Shown in pieces: positions 46,001 to 54,800 of a stretch of DNA of 64,000 nt (position 1 is its first letter; the number at the start of each line of letters is the position of its first letter). The stretch covers positions 21,254 to 85,253 of the forward strand of contig CAZFWG010000010.1 in NCBI GenBank assembly GCA_964522525.1, in the 5' to 3' direction. This DNA is from CAYUYV01 sp964522525 (GTDB lineage: Bacteria > Pseudomonadota > Alphaproteobacteria > JAJFIK01). The notes under the pieces are model-generated. The model was given only the letters and a program-made list of their open reading frames with translations. It ran no database searches and was not told the origin of the DNA. Both the position numbers and the translations under genes were made by a program.

Positions 46001-46744
46001 ATGACGCGAGAAATCGTTCTTGATACGGAAACAACGGGCCTTGATCCGACGACCGGCGACCGGATCGTCGAGATCGGGGCGCTCGAACTGATCAATCACG
46101 TGCCCACGGGCCGGACCTATCACCAATATATCAATCCGGAACGGCATATGCCGGAGGAAGCCTATCGCGTCCATGGCCTTTCCGACGACTTCCTGCGCGA
46201 TAAACCGGTTTTTGCGCAGATTGCGGATCAATTCCTGGCCTTCATTCAGGATTCGAAATTCGTCATCCACAATGCCGATTTCGACATGAAGTTCCTGAAC
46301 TGGGAATTCCAAGCGCTGGGCCATGCCGCGTTCGGACCGGACCGGGCCATCGACACCCTGCGCCTCGCGCGTCGCCGGTTTCCCGGTGCGCCCGCATCCC
46401 TTGACGCCTTATGCAAACGGTTTGGTGTCGATAATTCGAACCGGGATCTTCACGGGGCCCTGATCGACTCCGAGCTGCTTGCCGGTGTCTATCTGGAATT
46501 GATCGGAGGGCGGGAACCGGGCCTGCGGCTTGTCGGCTCGTCCCAGGATGATGGGGATGAAAACAGGTCCCGGCGGCCGACCCATGCGCCCCGCCCGCAA
46601 CCGCTTACGCCACAGCTATCGGACGCGGAAAAAGCCGCCCACGACGCATTCATCGACGGCTTGAAAAGCGATGATCCGGTCTGGAAATGGGCATCGCCCG
46701 GCGACGCATCCAGAGACCCGCAAGCCCGGCCTGACAAGGATTGA
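46001..46744 (+). CDS. dnaQ: DNA polymerase III epsilon subunit (3'-5' exonuclease)
   Basis: 247 residues from ATG 46001. Exo I is IVLDTETTGLDP, Exo II is IHNADFDMKFLN, and Exo III is LHGALIDSELLAGVYL with its His and Asp. It supplies proofreading to the replicative polymerase. The C-terminal 60 residues are low complexity and probably tether to the alpha subunit. Convergent with secB; the stops are only a few bases apart. Confidence 0.96.
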   Translation: MTREIVLDTETTGLDPTTGDRIVEIGALELINHVPTGRTYHQYINPERHMPEEAYRVHGLSDDFLRDKPVFAQIADQFLAFIQDSKFVIHNADFDMKFLNWEFQALGHAAFGPDRAIDTLRLARRRFPGAPASLDALCKRFGVDNSNRDLHGALIDSELLAGVYLELIGGREPGLRLVGSSQDDGDENRSRRPTHAPRPQPLTPQLSDAEKAAHDAFIDGLKSDDPVWKWASPGDASRDPQARPDKD

Positions 46745-46751
46745 ACGAAGA

Positions 46752-47264
46752 TCAGGACACTGACGGTGGCGTCTGGCCTTCCTTCTGCCGTTGCGCCAGT
46801 TGCTGACGGTAGAGAACGGAAAAATCCACCGGATCGATCAGCAAAGGCATGAACCCGCCATCACGGGTCATGTCGGCCAGGATCCGCCGCGCAAACGGAA
46901 ACAGCGTGCGGGGCGCCTCGACCAGCATGACCGGCTGAATGCTCTCCGCCGGGATGTTCTCAACGGAAAAAAGACCGCCATAGACCAGTTCGGCAATGAA
47001 GAGGGGCTTGTCATCGCGCTTTGCCGAGGCCGACAGCTGGATCACGCATTCATGGGTGTTCTGGCCGACATCCCGTGACTGCACTTCCACATTGACCGAA
47101 ACCTCCGGACCTTGCCCGCCCACGGCCATGGCGATGGATTGCGGCGCATTCGGATTTTCAAACGACAGATCACGGACATATTGGGCAATGACCCGCAACT
47201 GCGGAATGCCCGTGGCCGTGGTGTCCGCGCCATTGGTCGGTTTCGGCGTTTCGGCTTCACTCAT
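46752..47264 (-). CDS. secB: Protein-export chaperone SecB
   Basis: 170 residues from ATG 47264. LRVIAQYVRDLSFENPNAPQ is the family N-terminal strand; IAELVYGGLFSVENIP and LLVEAPR-like MLVEAPRTLFPFARRILAD follow. It is a tetrameric cytosolic chaperone that keeps precursors unfolded for SecA. Confidence 0.96.
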   Translation of the reverse strand: MSEAETPKPTNGADTTATGIPQLRVIAQYVRDLSFENPNAPQSIAMAVGGQGPEVSVNVEVQSRDVGQNTHECVIQLSASAKRDDKPLFIAELVYGGLFSVENIPAESIQPVMLVEAPRTLFPFARRILADMTRDGGFMPLLIDPVDFSVLYRQQLAQRQKEGQTPPSVS

Positions 47265-47363
47265 GGATGACGACCCCCATTTGGCCTTGTGTGGATAAAA
47301 TTTAAGCCGAGCCTGTAGCACGGGGCCCACGGGCGCGGCAAGAACATCGGCCTTGTGTTGTGG

Positions 47364-47804
47364 TCACGGTCGCGGCGGATCGAGATCCTCGAAATCGCCC
47401 TCGATGATGGTCGGTCCTCTCGGGGATCTGCTTGCCGCCGGCTTGGCCTGCTTTAACAGATGATTGAACACGGCCCGCCCCAACCGTCGCCGCACAGCCG
47501 GCACGAAGAGAAGGAACCCGAGGGCGTCGGTCAGAAAACCCGGCGTCAGCAACAGCGCGCCCGCCACCAGAAGAAAGACGCCCACAAAGACTTCTTCCAC
47601 TGGCATTTCATGGGCCTGGAGATGGGCGCGGGCGCGGCTGACGGCCGCCATGCCCTGAATGCGAAGGAGGGCCGTGCCCAGGAAAGCGGTCAGCACCACC
47701 AGGACAAGGGTCGGCATGAGGCCGATGCTCTGGCCGAGTGTAATGAACAAGGCGATCTCGATGATCGGGATGGCCACAAAGGCCATGAAAATCAGCAGCG
47801 CCAC
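47364..47804 (-). CDS. fxsA: FxsA family membrane protein
   Basis: 146 residues. The hydrophobic core IPIIEIALFITLGQSIG, then LVLVVLTAFLGTALLRIQG and LLTPGFLTDALGFLLFVP is diagnostic for FxsA. It is an inner-membrane protein; its E. coli homologue limits F-plasmid exclusion of T7. The C-terminus is soluble, ending GDFEDLDPP. It is downstream of secB on the map but transcribed first in the same direction, so the two may be co-transcribed. Confidence 0.92.
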   Translation of the reverse strand: MALLIFMAFVAIPIIEIALFITLGQSIGLMPTLVLVVLTAFLGTALLRIQGMAAVSRARAHLQAHEMPVEEVFVGVFLLVAGALLLTPGFLTDALGFLLFVPAVRRRLGRAVFNHLLKQAKPAASRSPRGPTIIEGDFEDLDPPRP

Positions 47805-48183
47805 TTTCTTCGTCCTCGGTTGGGCCTTCGTGTCGCCTGCCGGGATCGGTCTCGAGGCGACTGAAAGCGGGCATCACACCCTGTGGGGTTGTTGATCCAT
47901 GCCTGACAGAAGTAATGTAGGGTTCATCCAGGCCATGTAACCATCTGGCCGGCATCGGGCGTCTTCCATTTCCGACAAAACGGGCTCCAATGATGCAAAG
48001 GACGGGGATGATGGCAGGGTCACTTGAGATGCGTGCGCCGATCGGGGTTCACGGTTGGCGCATCGAACAAAGTGTGACCCTGTGATCCTTTGTGCCGCGC
48101 ATCGGGTTCCTATGTTATGGGAGTAGGATTGCAGGGAACCGCACGCCGATGAACCGGGATCGATATAAAAGAGGACGGGAGCG
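47805..48183. promoter_or_regulatory. Divergent intergenic region between fxsA and timA with a nested inverted repeat
   Basis: 379 bases without a supported gene. The main feature is a nested hairpin at 48015-48082: outer arms CAGGGTCAC and GTGACCCTG (9 bp), inner arms GATGCG and CGCATC. It could be a leader RNA structure, a pair of operator half-sites or a terminator without U-tract. GTG 48184 of timA has GGACGGGAG just upstream. Confidence 0.5.
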
Positions 48184-48927
48184 GTGGATACAACTGGGAT
48201 AGGCAATAACGTGGCACTTCTCGAATTCATTGTTCTCGCGGTGTTGTTCGCCTTCATCGTGATGAAGTTGCGCAGTGTTCTGGGACGGCGGACCGGCGAG
48301 GAGCGCCGCCGCCCCGATCCTTTCACCCGTTCAAATGATGATGCGGAGCGCGCCAACGGGGCCCACGCCCCGGCGGCCGACAATGGCGGTGACAATGTGG
48401 TCGCCTTGCCTCGCCATCATCAGGACATGGACGATGAGGACGCCGAGGATCGGCTGGCCCGTTTCGCGCCCAAGGGCTCGCCGCTCGCCCAGGCGCTTCT
48501 GGATATCCAATTGGCCGACCGGGCATTCGAGCCTCAAGACTTCATGGGCGGTGCCAAGAGCGCCTATGAAATGATCGTGACGGCATTTGCCGCCGGCGAC
48601 CGGGCCACGCTGAAGCCGCTGTTGAGCAAAGAGGTCATGGCGGATTTCGACGCGGCCATTGCCGATCGGGAATCCCGGGGCGAAACCGTTGACTTCCAAT
48701 ATGTGGGACTGATTTCGGCCAAGCTGACCGAAGCGTCCCTGATCGACCGGATCGCCGAGCTGACGGTTAAATTCGTCAGCGAAGTGATTTCCGTGAAAAA
48801 GAACAGCGATGGCGCCGTGATTGAGGGGGACCCGTCCGCGGTGCGGCAGGTCACCGATGTTTGGACTTTTGCCCGCGACACGCGCAGCGCGGATCCCAAT
48901 TGGGAACTGGTGGGCACGGCCGGTTGA
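48184..48927 (+). CDS. Tim44/TimA family protein
   Basis: 247 residues with a GTG start. An N-terminal membrane helix (ALLEFIVLAVLFAFIVMKL, about 11-29) is followed by a charged, low-complexity linker and the Tim44 domain (YEMIVTAFAAGDRATLKPLL, then VDVWTFARD-like VTDVWTFARDTRSADPNWEL). This is the bacterial relative of mitochondrial Tim44. It lies between secB-fxsA and mltA as in other alphaproteobacteria. Confidence 0.92.
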   Translation: MDTTGIGNNVALLEFIVLAVLFAFIVMKLRSVLGRRTGEERRRPDPFTRSNDDAERANGAHAPAADNGGDNVVALPRHHQDMDDEDAEDRLARFAPKGSPLAQALLDIQLADRAFEPQDFMGGAKSAYEMIVTAFAAGDRATLKPLLSKEVMADFDAAIADRESRGETVDFQYVGLISAKLTEASLIDRIAELTVKFVSEVISVKKNSDGAVIEGDPSAVRQVTDVWTFARDTRSADPNWELVGTAG

Positions 48928-49051
48928 TCTGACCGGATCCGTCGCGCCCCATCCGCGCTGTGTTCTTCACGTGTCGGCTTAAGCCGGACACGGCGGGAGA
49001 CAGGACGAGGGAAGCGATGGTGGATGATCCCAGGGACACGGGACGCGGGCC

Positions 49052-49151
49052 NNNNNNNNNNNNNNNNNNNNNNNNNNNNNNNNNNNNNNNNNNNNNNNNN
49101 NNNNNNNNNNNNNNNNNNNNNNNNNNNNNNNNNNNNNNNNNNNNNNNNNNN
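49052..49151. other. Scaffold gap (100 N) in the 5' part of mltA
   Basis: Exactly 100 N. The right flank is in the MltA reading frame. The left flank (48928-49051) shows no MltA signal peptide or N-terminal homology, so the true start is probably in the missing sequence and the gap size is nominal. Confidence 0.85.
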
Positions 49152-50057
49152 GACTCCGTGGCGGTGAGGCGGTTCTTCGAAACCCGTTTTCGCCCGTCCC
49201 TCGTTTATTCCGGAAATCTGTCGCAAGGCTTGATGACCGGTTATTTCGAGCCCGAACTGAAGGGCAGCCTGGTTCGCGACGAAACCTACAACACGCCCAT
49301 CCGGGCCCTGCCGGAAGATCTCGTCCAGGTGGATCTCGGACAATTCCGGGACGATCTCCGGGGCCGGCGCATCGCCGGCGAGGTCAAGGACGGACGATTG
49401 GTTCCGTATGCGGACAGGGCCGACATCCAGGCCGGCGCCCTTGGCGAAAAAGAACGGGTTCTCGCCTGGGTCGACAGTCCGATCGACGCCTTTTTCCTCC
49501 ATATTCAGGGCTCCGGGCGGATCCGCCTGCCCGATGAAACGGTGCTGCGCGTCGGTTATGCGGGCCAGAACGGCCATCCTTACACGGCCATTGGCCGGGT
49601 CCTGATTGATGAAGGTGAGATCCCCCGTCAGCGGATCTCCATGCAATCGATCCGCGCCTGGCTTGCCGCCCACCCGGAAGACGCATCCCGGGTCATGGAA
49701 ACGAATGCTTCCTACATTTTCTTCCGTCCCATTGACGTTTCCGATCCTGCCCTGGGTCCCCTGGGGTCCCAGGGCGTGCCCCTTGCGCCGGAGCGCAGTC
49801 TGGCCATTGATCCGCGATACCATGCGTTCGGGATGCCGATCTGGGTCGAGACCAAGGCGCCCACATCCTCGTCCGTGGACGATCCGGCAGTCTTCCGCCG
49901 GCTCATGATTGCCCAGGATACGGGCGGGGCCATCCGCGGTGTCGTCCGCGGCGATCTGTTTTTCGGCCATGGAGAGGAAGCTGCCAATCGGGCGGGGCGG
50001 ATGAATTCTCCAGGGCGGTTTTATGTGCTGTTGCCGAGGTCTTTCGAAGAGGGGTAA
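49152..50057 (+). CDS. mltA: Membrane-bound lytic murein transglycosylase A (N-terminus in gap)
   Basis: 301 residues visible, starting in mid-protein at the gap edge. MltA domain: FFETRFRPSLVYSGNLSQGL, MTGYFEPELKGS, and FFLHIQGSGRIRLPDE. The 3D domain supplies the catalytic Asp in IAQDTGGAIRG, and HGEEAANRAGRMNSPGRFYVL ends the protein. It cleaves peptidoglycan to anhydromuropeptides at the outer membrane. An in-frame path from ATG 49018 exists only if the gap really were 100 bases. Confidence 0.93.
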   Translation, partial: DSVAVRRFFETRFRPSLVYSGNLSQGLMTGYFEPELKGSLVRDETYNTPIRALPEDLVQVDLGQFRDDLRGRRIAGEVKDGRLVPYADRADIQAGALGEKERVLAWVDSPIDAFFLHIQGSGRIRLPDETVLRVGYAGQNGHPYTAIGRVLIDEGEIPRQRISMQSIRAWLAAHPEDASRVMETNASYIFFRPIDVSDPALGPLGSQGVPLAPERSLAIDPRYHAFGMPIWVETKAPTSSSVDDPAVFRRLMIAQDTGGAIRGVVRGDLFFGHGEEAANRAGRMNSPGRFYVLLPRSFEEG

Positions 50058-50171
50058 CGGATCGCCATCCCTCGACCAACGCTTGGCCACAACGCCAAAG
50101 GCCATGGGCACCGGATCGGCTTGAAGACCGGAAACGCCTCGGGATGCGCCATTCATGAAGGACAAGGACCA

Positions 50172-50774
50172 GTGGCGAAGGGACGATCCCTGACGGCGGA
50201 GGAATCTGCGTTGTGGCGAAGGGCCATGCGCCACACGGAACCCTTGTCCGATCGTCCATCTGAATCGCCAAACCCGGATCCGAAACCGGTTGCGGCGGCG
50301 GCTTCGGAACCCCCGGCCTCGAGGCCCCTGTCCCGCCCGTCCCCCGAACAGCCCGCCCCAAAAAAGCCCGATCCCAAACCGACACAGGAAAAGCGCCTGC
50401 ATGGCCTCGATTCGGCAACGGCCCGCAAGGCAAGAAGAGGTAAACTGTCCGTAGAGGGACGGATCGATCTCCATGGCATGCGCCAGGACGAGGCGCACGG
50501 CGCGCTGATCCGCTTCGTCATGTCTTCCGTGACCAGAGGGCGACGTTGCGTTCTTGTCATTACCGGCAAGGGAGGACGGGAAAGGGATGATGGTGACGCG
50601 CTGTTCATGAGCCGTCAGGGGACGGGCGATGGCGTGTTGCGCCGCATGCTGCCGGTTTGGCTCGCTCAGGAGCCGTTACGCTCCCGGGTCTATGCCTGTG
50701 AGGCCGCTCATTCGAGGGATGGTGGCTCGGGCGCATTTTACGTATTCTTGAAACGTGCTCGATCCTCCGCCTAG
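50172..50774 (+). CDS. Smr-domain protein
   Basis: 200 residues from GTG 50172, preceded by AAGGACAAGGA; a TTG at 50121 would add 17 residues without family resemblance. RSLTAEESALWRRAMRHTEPL matches the N-terminus of alphaproteobacterial Smr proteins. Then comes a proline-rich linker, and the Smr domain with GRIDLHGMRQDEAHGAL, LVITGKGG and GSGAFYVFLKR. Smr domains are nucleases or nucleic-acid binders. It lies downstream of mltA. Confidence 0.9.
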   Translation: MAKGRSLTAEESALWRRAMRHTEPLSDRPSESPNPDPKPVAAAASEPPASRPLSRPSPEQPAPKKPDPKPTQEKRLHGLDSATARKARRGKLSVEGRIDLHGMRQDEAHGALIRFVMSSVTRGRRCVLVITGKGGRERDDGDALFMSRQGTGDGVLRRMLPVWLAQEPLRSRVYACEAAHSRDGGSGAFYVFLKRARSSA

Positions 50775-50857
50775 ATGCGCGAGAGCCCTTTTTTGGGCGG
50801 AGATTTGTTGTCTGACCTGTTGCCGCGTGCGCCCTTTGGGCCTGGACGATATCGAAA

Positions 50858-51451
50858 ATGAAGGACGAAACGCTCAGATTCTACAACAATAACGCGGCAC
50901 GGTACGGTCGGCGCATGCCGTCCGGGCAGTTTCGCCGTCACCGGGATGAGTTTGTGTCGCAGCTTGCACCGGGCACCCATATCCTCGATCTGGGATGTGG
51001 TGGCGGTCACCATGCCGAAGCGTTCCTCCAGGACGGTTTCACGGTAACCCTCGTTGATGCATCCACGGCGCTCGCGGCCATCGCGCGTGCCCGCACCAGC
51101 CATGACGTCCTTGTGCGGGATTTCGAGGATCTCGATTTTGACGGGACGTTTGACGGCATCTGGGCCGCCGCCTCCCTGCTCCATGTGCACCAGGACAGAT
51201 TATCCGTGGTCTTCCAGAAACTGGTCCGCAGCCTGCGACCGGGTGGCCTGCTCAAGGTGAGTTTCAAGGAGGCCGACACGGAATGGGTCGACGATTTCGG
51301 CCGTTATTTCTGCGCCATGGACGGCAAACAGCTCGCGGTGCATTTCGACGATCTGGAACTCGAGACCAAACGCATCGAGACCAATAACGGCACCAGCAGT
51401 GACGGCACCCCCACCCGCTGGGTCTGGGGAACCGCCAAGAAGTCCCTCTGA
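50858..51451 (+). CDS. Class I SAM-dependent methyltransferase
   Basis: 197 residues. The SAM motif I is HILDLGCGGGHHAEAFLQDG, and motif II is VTLVDASTALAAIAR. FDGIWAAASLLHVHQDRL and LRPGGLLKVSFKE complete the fold. Small, single-domain enzyme; substrate not predictable. It converges with hslU (24 bases apart). Confidence 0.85.
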   Translation: MKDETLRFYNNNAARYGRRMPSGQFRRHRDEFVSQLAPGTHILDLGCGGGHHAEAFLQDGFTVTLVDASTALAAIARARTSHDVLVRDFEDLDFDGTFDGIWAAASLLHVHQDRLSVVFQKLVRSLRPGGLLKVSFKEADTEWVDDFGRYFCAMDGKQLAVHFDDLELETKRIETNNGTSSDGTPTRWVWGTAKKSL

Positions 51452-51475
51452 TCCTACTTGCGGGATTTGCCTTCC

Positions 51476-52783
51476 CTACAGAATGAACCGGCTGAGATCG
51501 GCATTCTTGGCCAGATCACCGATATGCTCGTCCACATAGGCCTTGTCGATTGTCACCGTATCGCCCGAGCGATCGGGGGCCGCGAAACTGACATCGTCAA
51601 GCACCCGCTCCATGACCGTGTGCAGCCGGCGGGCGCCGATATTCTCGATCGTGGCATTGGCTTCCGCCGCGATATCGGCCAGGGCGTCAATGCCGTCATC
51701 GGCAAAACTCAAGGTCACGCCTTCGGTTTCCATCAAAGCGACGTACTGCTTGATCAGGCTTGCTTCCGGTTCCGTCAGGATGCGCCGGAAATCGTCCCGG
51801 CACAGGGCCTCGAGCTCCACGCGGATCGGCAACCGGCCTTGAAGCTCCGGCAGCAGATCCGACGGTTTGGCCAGGTGAAAAGCGCCGGAGGCAATGAACA
51901 GGATGTGATCCGTCCGCACGGAACCATGTTTGGTGGAGACGGTCGTGCCTTCGATCAAGGGCAGCAGGTCGCGCTGAACCCCTTCCCGGCTCACATCGGC
52001 ACCCTGACGCTCGGAGCGCGCGGTGATCTTGTCAATCTCGTCCAAAAAGACGATACCGTCATTCTCGACCTTGGTGATCGCTTCCTGGATGATCTGTTCC
52101 TCGTCCAGGAGCTTGTCGGATTCCTCCGCCATCAGAAGATCGTGGCTTTCGGACACTTTCATGCGTCGGGTCTTGGTGCGCCCGCCCATGGCCTTGCCGA
52201 AAATGTCGTTGAGATTGATCATGCCCATCTGAGCGCCCGGCATGCCGGGGATTTCGAAACTGGGAAGACCCGACCCCGTATCTGCCACTTCGATTTCGAT
52301 CTCGCTGTCATCGAGTTCGCCATTGCGCAACTTCTGCCGGAATGACTCCCGTGTCGTTTCCTTGGCGTCCGGTCCCACCAGGGCATTCAGTACCCGTTCC
52401 TCGGCGCCCTTATAGGCGCGGGACTGGACCTCGCCGCGCTTAGCGTCCCGCACAAGCGTGATCGAGGCTTCGAGCAGATCCCGGATGATCTGCTCCACGT
52501 CCCGTCCCACATAGCCGACTTCCGTGAACTTGGTTGCCTCGACCTTGATGAACGGCGCTTTCGCCAACTTGGCGAGGCGGCGGGAAATCTCCGTCTTGCC
52601 CACCCCCGTGGGGCCGATCATCAGAATGTTCTTCGGGAGCACTTCCTCCCGCAAGGGATCCTGCAACTGCATGCGCCGCCAGCGGTTGCGCAGCGCAATG
52701 GCGACCGCGCGCTTGGCCGCGTTCTGGCCGATGATGTGCCGGTCCAGCTCATGGACGATTTCACGGGGCGAGAAAACGGTCAT
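51476..52783 (-). CDS. hslU: ATP-dependent protease ATPase subunit HslU
   Basis: 435 residues. LDRHIIGQNAAKRAVAIALR starts the AAA+ domain. Walker A is IGPTGVGKTEISRRL, and Walker B is GIVFLDEIDK. The I-domain spans about 110-240. The C-terminus DLSRFIL inserts into HslV. It unfolds substrates for HslV. It is transcribed just after hslV (8-base gap). Confidence 0.98.
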   Translation of the reverse strand: MTVFSPREIVHELDRHIIGQNAAKRAVAIALRNRWRRMQLQDPLREEVLPKNILMIGPTGVGKTEISRRLAKLAKAPFIKVEATKFTEVGYVGRDVEQIIRDLLEASITLVRDAKRGEVQSRAYKGAEERVLNALVGPDAKETTRESFRQKLRNGELDDSEIEIEVADTGSGLPSFEIPGMPGAQMGMINLNDIFGKAMGGRTKTRRMKVSESHDLLMAEESDKLLDEEQIIQEAITKVENDGIVFLDEIDKITARSERQGADVSREGVQRDLLPLIEGTTVSTKHGSVRTDHILFIASGAFHLAKPSDLLPELQGRLPIRVELEALCRDDFRRILTEPEASLIKQYVALMETEGVTLSFADDGIDALADIAAEANATIENIGARRLHTVMERVLDDVSFAAPDRSGDTVTIDKAYVDEHIGDLAKNADLSRFIL

Positions 52784-52791
52784 ATTCGGGA

Positions 52792-53358
52792 TCAGCCTTT
52801 CAGACGTTCGAGGGTCAGTTCTTCATTCGTGTAGACACAGATCTCGGCGGCGATCGCCATCGCCTTGCGGGCGACGGCCTCCGCATCGAGATCGCTGTCC
52901 TGGAGTGCGCGGGCCGCCGCGAGGGCATAGTTCCCGCCGGAGCCGATGGCGGCAACGCCCCCGTCGGGCTCAAGCACATCGCCCGTGCCGGTCAGGACCA
53001 GGGTGGTTGTCACGTCGGCCACGATCATCATGGCCTCGAGGCGGCGCAGGAAGCGGTCCGTCCGCCAGTCCTTGGCCAGCTCGACGGCGGCGCGGGTCAA
53101 CTGCTTGGGATACATTTCGAGTTTGGCTTCAAGGCGCTCGAACAGGGTCATGGCATCGGCCGTGGCGCCGGCAAAGCCGGCAATGACATGGCCGCCTGAC
53201 CCTAAAGGTCGCACTTTGCGCGCATTGCCCTTGATAATGGTTTGGCCGAGGCTGACCTGTCCGTCGCCAGCGATCACCACCTCGGATCCCTTGCGCACGG
53301 ACAGGATGGTGGTGCCGTGCCATGTCGGCGTGCCGCCCGGGGAAGCTGGATCAGTCAA
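52792..53358 (-). CDS. hslV: ATP-dependent protease proteolytic subunit HslV
   Basis: About 188 residues from TTG 53358. GGAG lies six bases upstream of that TTG, while the longer GTG at 53403 has no SD. This start gives MTDPASPGGTPTWHG before the catalytic TTILSVRKGSEVVIAGDGQ; the first Thr after WHG should become the N-terminal nucleophile on processing. GSGGNYALAAARAL is also family-typical. With HslU it forms the ClpQY protease. Divergent from hisB. Confidence 0.95.
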   Translation of the reverse strand: MTDPASPGGTPTWHGTTILSVRKGSEVVIAGDGQVSLGQTIIKGNARKVRPLGSGGHVIAGFAGATADAMTLFERLEAKLEMYPKQLTRAAVELAKDWRTDRFLRRLEAMMIVADVTTTLVLTGTGDVLEPDGGVAAIGSGGNYALAAARALQDSDLDAEAVARKAMAIAAEICVYTNEELTLERLKG

Positions 53359-53509
53359 CACAATCTCCGCAATGGGATGGTGAATGGTTTCATGGTCTGG
53401 CACATGTATCGCAGATTAGTGAGCGATCAAGACGGGCCGCCTGCCAAAACAGCCTGCCATTTCGCTGCCGCGCCGGCGGCGGAACCGCAACGAAACAGGA
53501 GACGACGGC

Positions 53510-54109
53510 ATGCGTAAGGCAACCGTCACGCGCAAGACCAAGGAAACCGACATTACCGTCAGCCTCGACCTGGATGGAACCGGCCGGTCGGATCTGGTGA
53601 CGGGGATTGGCTTCCTCGATCACATGCTAGACGCCTTTGCGCGGCATGGTCTGATCGACTTGACGGTGCGGGCTCAGGGAGACCTGCATATCGACGCCCA
53701 CCACACGACCGAAGACACAGGAATCGTCATCGGCCAGGCGGTGCGGCAGGCCTTGGGCGATCTGAAGGGCGTGCGCCGTTTCGGCGATGCCACCGTGCCC
53801 ATGGATGAGACCCTGACCCGGGCCGCCATCGACCTGTCGGGACGTCCCTATCTGGTCTGGCGGGTGGATTTTTCCCGGGACACGATCGGGACGATGGATA
53901 CGGAACTGTTCAAGGAATGGTTCCAGGCCTTCGCGACCAACGCGACGCTGACCCTCCATCTCGATACTTTTTATGGGGAGAACAACCACCACATCGCCGA
54001 AAGCTGCTTCAAGGCCTGCGCGCGGGCCCTGCGCATGGCGGTGGAGCCGGATCCAAGGCGGCTCCATGATGTTCCGTCCACCAAGGGAAGTCTGGGAGAG
54101 ATCGGATGA
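53510..54109 (+). CDS. hisB: Imidazoleglycerol-phosphate dehydratase
   Basis: 199 residues, monofunctional. The metal-binding motifs are TGIGFLDHMLDAFARHG, DAHHTTEDTGI and FYGENNHHIAESCFKA. Converts imidazole glycerol phosphate to imidazole acetol phosphate. It is the first gene of the histidine operon with SD AGGAGACGACGGC and overlaps hisH (ATGA). Confidence 0.98.
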   Translation: MRKATVTRKTKETDITVSLDLDGTGRSDLVTGIGFLDHMLDAFARHGLIDLTVRAQGDLHIDAHHTTEDTGIVIGQAVRQALGDLKGVRRFGDATVPMDETLTRAAIDLSGRPYLVWRVDFSRDTIGTMDTELFKEWFQAFATNATLTLHLDTFYGENNHHIAESCFKACARALRMAVEPDPRRLHDVPSTKGSLGEIG

Positions 54110-54759
54110 GCGAGACGGTCGCGCTCGTGGACTATGGCTCGGGCAATCTGCATTCGGCCCAGAAGGCTCTGGAGCGGTCCGCGTCCGAGGCAGGGCTGCC
54201 TTCGCGCATCGTTCTTGCGACCCAACCGGAAACCGTGGCCGCCGCCGACCGGGTCGTGCTTCCGGGTGTGGGTGCCTTCGCCGACTGTCTTGCCGGGCTC
54301 AAGGCCGTCGACGGCATGGTGGAGGCGCTCCACGGCGTGGTCGCATCGGGCAAACCCCTTCTCGGCATTTGTGTCGGCATGCAGCTTATGGCGACCACCG
54401 GCCATGAACACGGGCACCATCCCGGTTTCGATTGGGTTCCGGGAGATGTGATCGCGCTTGATCCCAAGGGGGATGGCCCGTTCAAGATCCCCCATATGGG
54501 ATGGAACGCGCTTGAACTGGATGATCCCCACCATCCGGTTCTCGTCGGCTTGCCGCAAAGCGAGGGTCACGCCTATTTCGTCCATTCCTATGGTTTCGTG
54601 CCGGCGGATCCGGCCCACGCCCTGGCGCACACGGATTTCGGCGGCGCCGTCACGGCGATCATCGGTCGGGAGACGGTCGTCGGTACCCAGTTCCATCCGG
54701 AAAAAAGCCAGGCCGTGGGGCTGGCGCTCCTGCGCAATTTTCTCCTGTGGCGCCCCTGA
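54106..54759 (+). CDS. hisH: Imidazole glycerol phosphate synthase, glutamine amidotransferase subunit
   Basis: 217 residues. The glutaminase nucleophile Cys is in PLLGICVGMQLMA, and the His/Glu pair is in TQFHPEKSQ. The N-terminus VALVDYGSGNLHSAQKALE is typical. It passes ammonia to HisF. It overlaps hisB by four bases; hisA follows after a 41-base gap. Confidence 0.97.
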   Translation: MSETVALVDYGSGNLHSAQKALERSASEAGLPSRIVLATQPETVAAADRVVLPGVGAFADCLAGLKAVDGMVEALHGVVASGKPLLGICVGMQLMATTGHEHGHHPGFDWVPGDVIALDPKGDGPFKIPHMGWNALELDDPHHPVLVGLPQSEGHAYFVHSYGFVPADPAHALAHTDFGGAVTAIIGRETVVGTQFHPEKSQAVGLALLRNFLLWRP

Positions 54760-54800
54760 CCGGTTGAGCGAAACCCGTCCTTGAAGGGAAGATTTGATCC

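Noticed and set aside
48564..50498. 644-codon minus-strand frame across timA, the gap and mltA
   Set aside because: It reads through 100 N of unknown true length and is antisense to two recognised genes.
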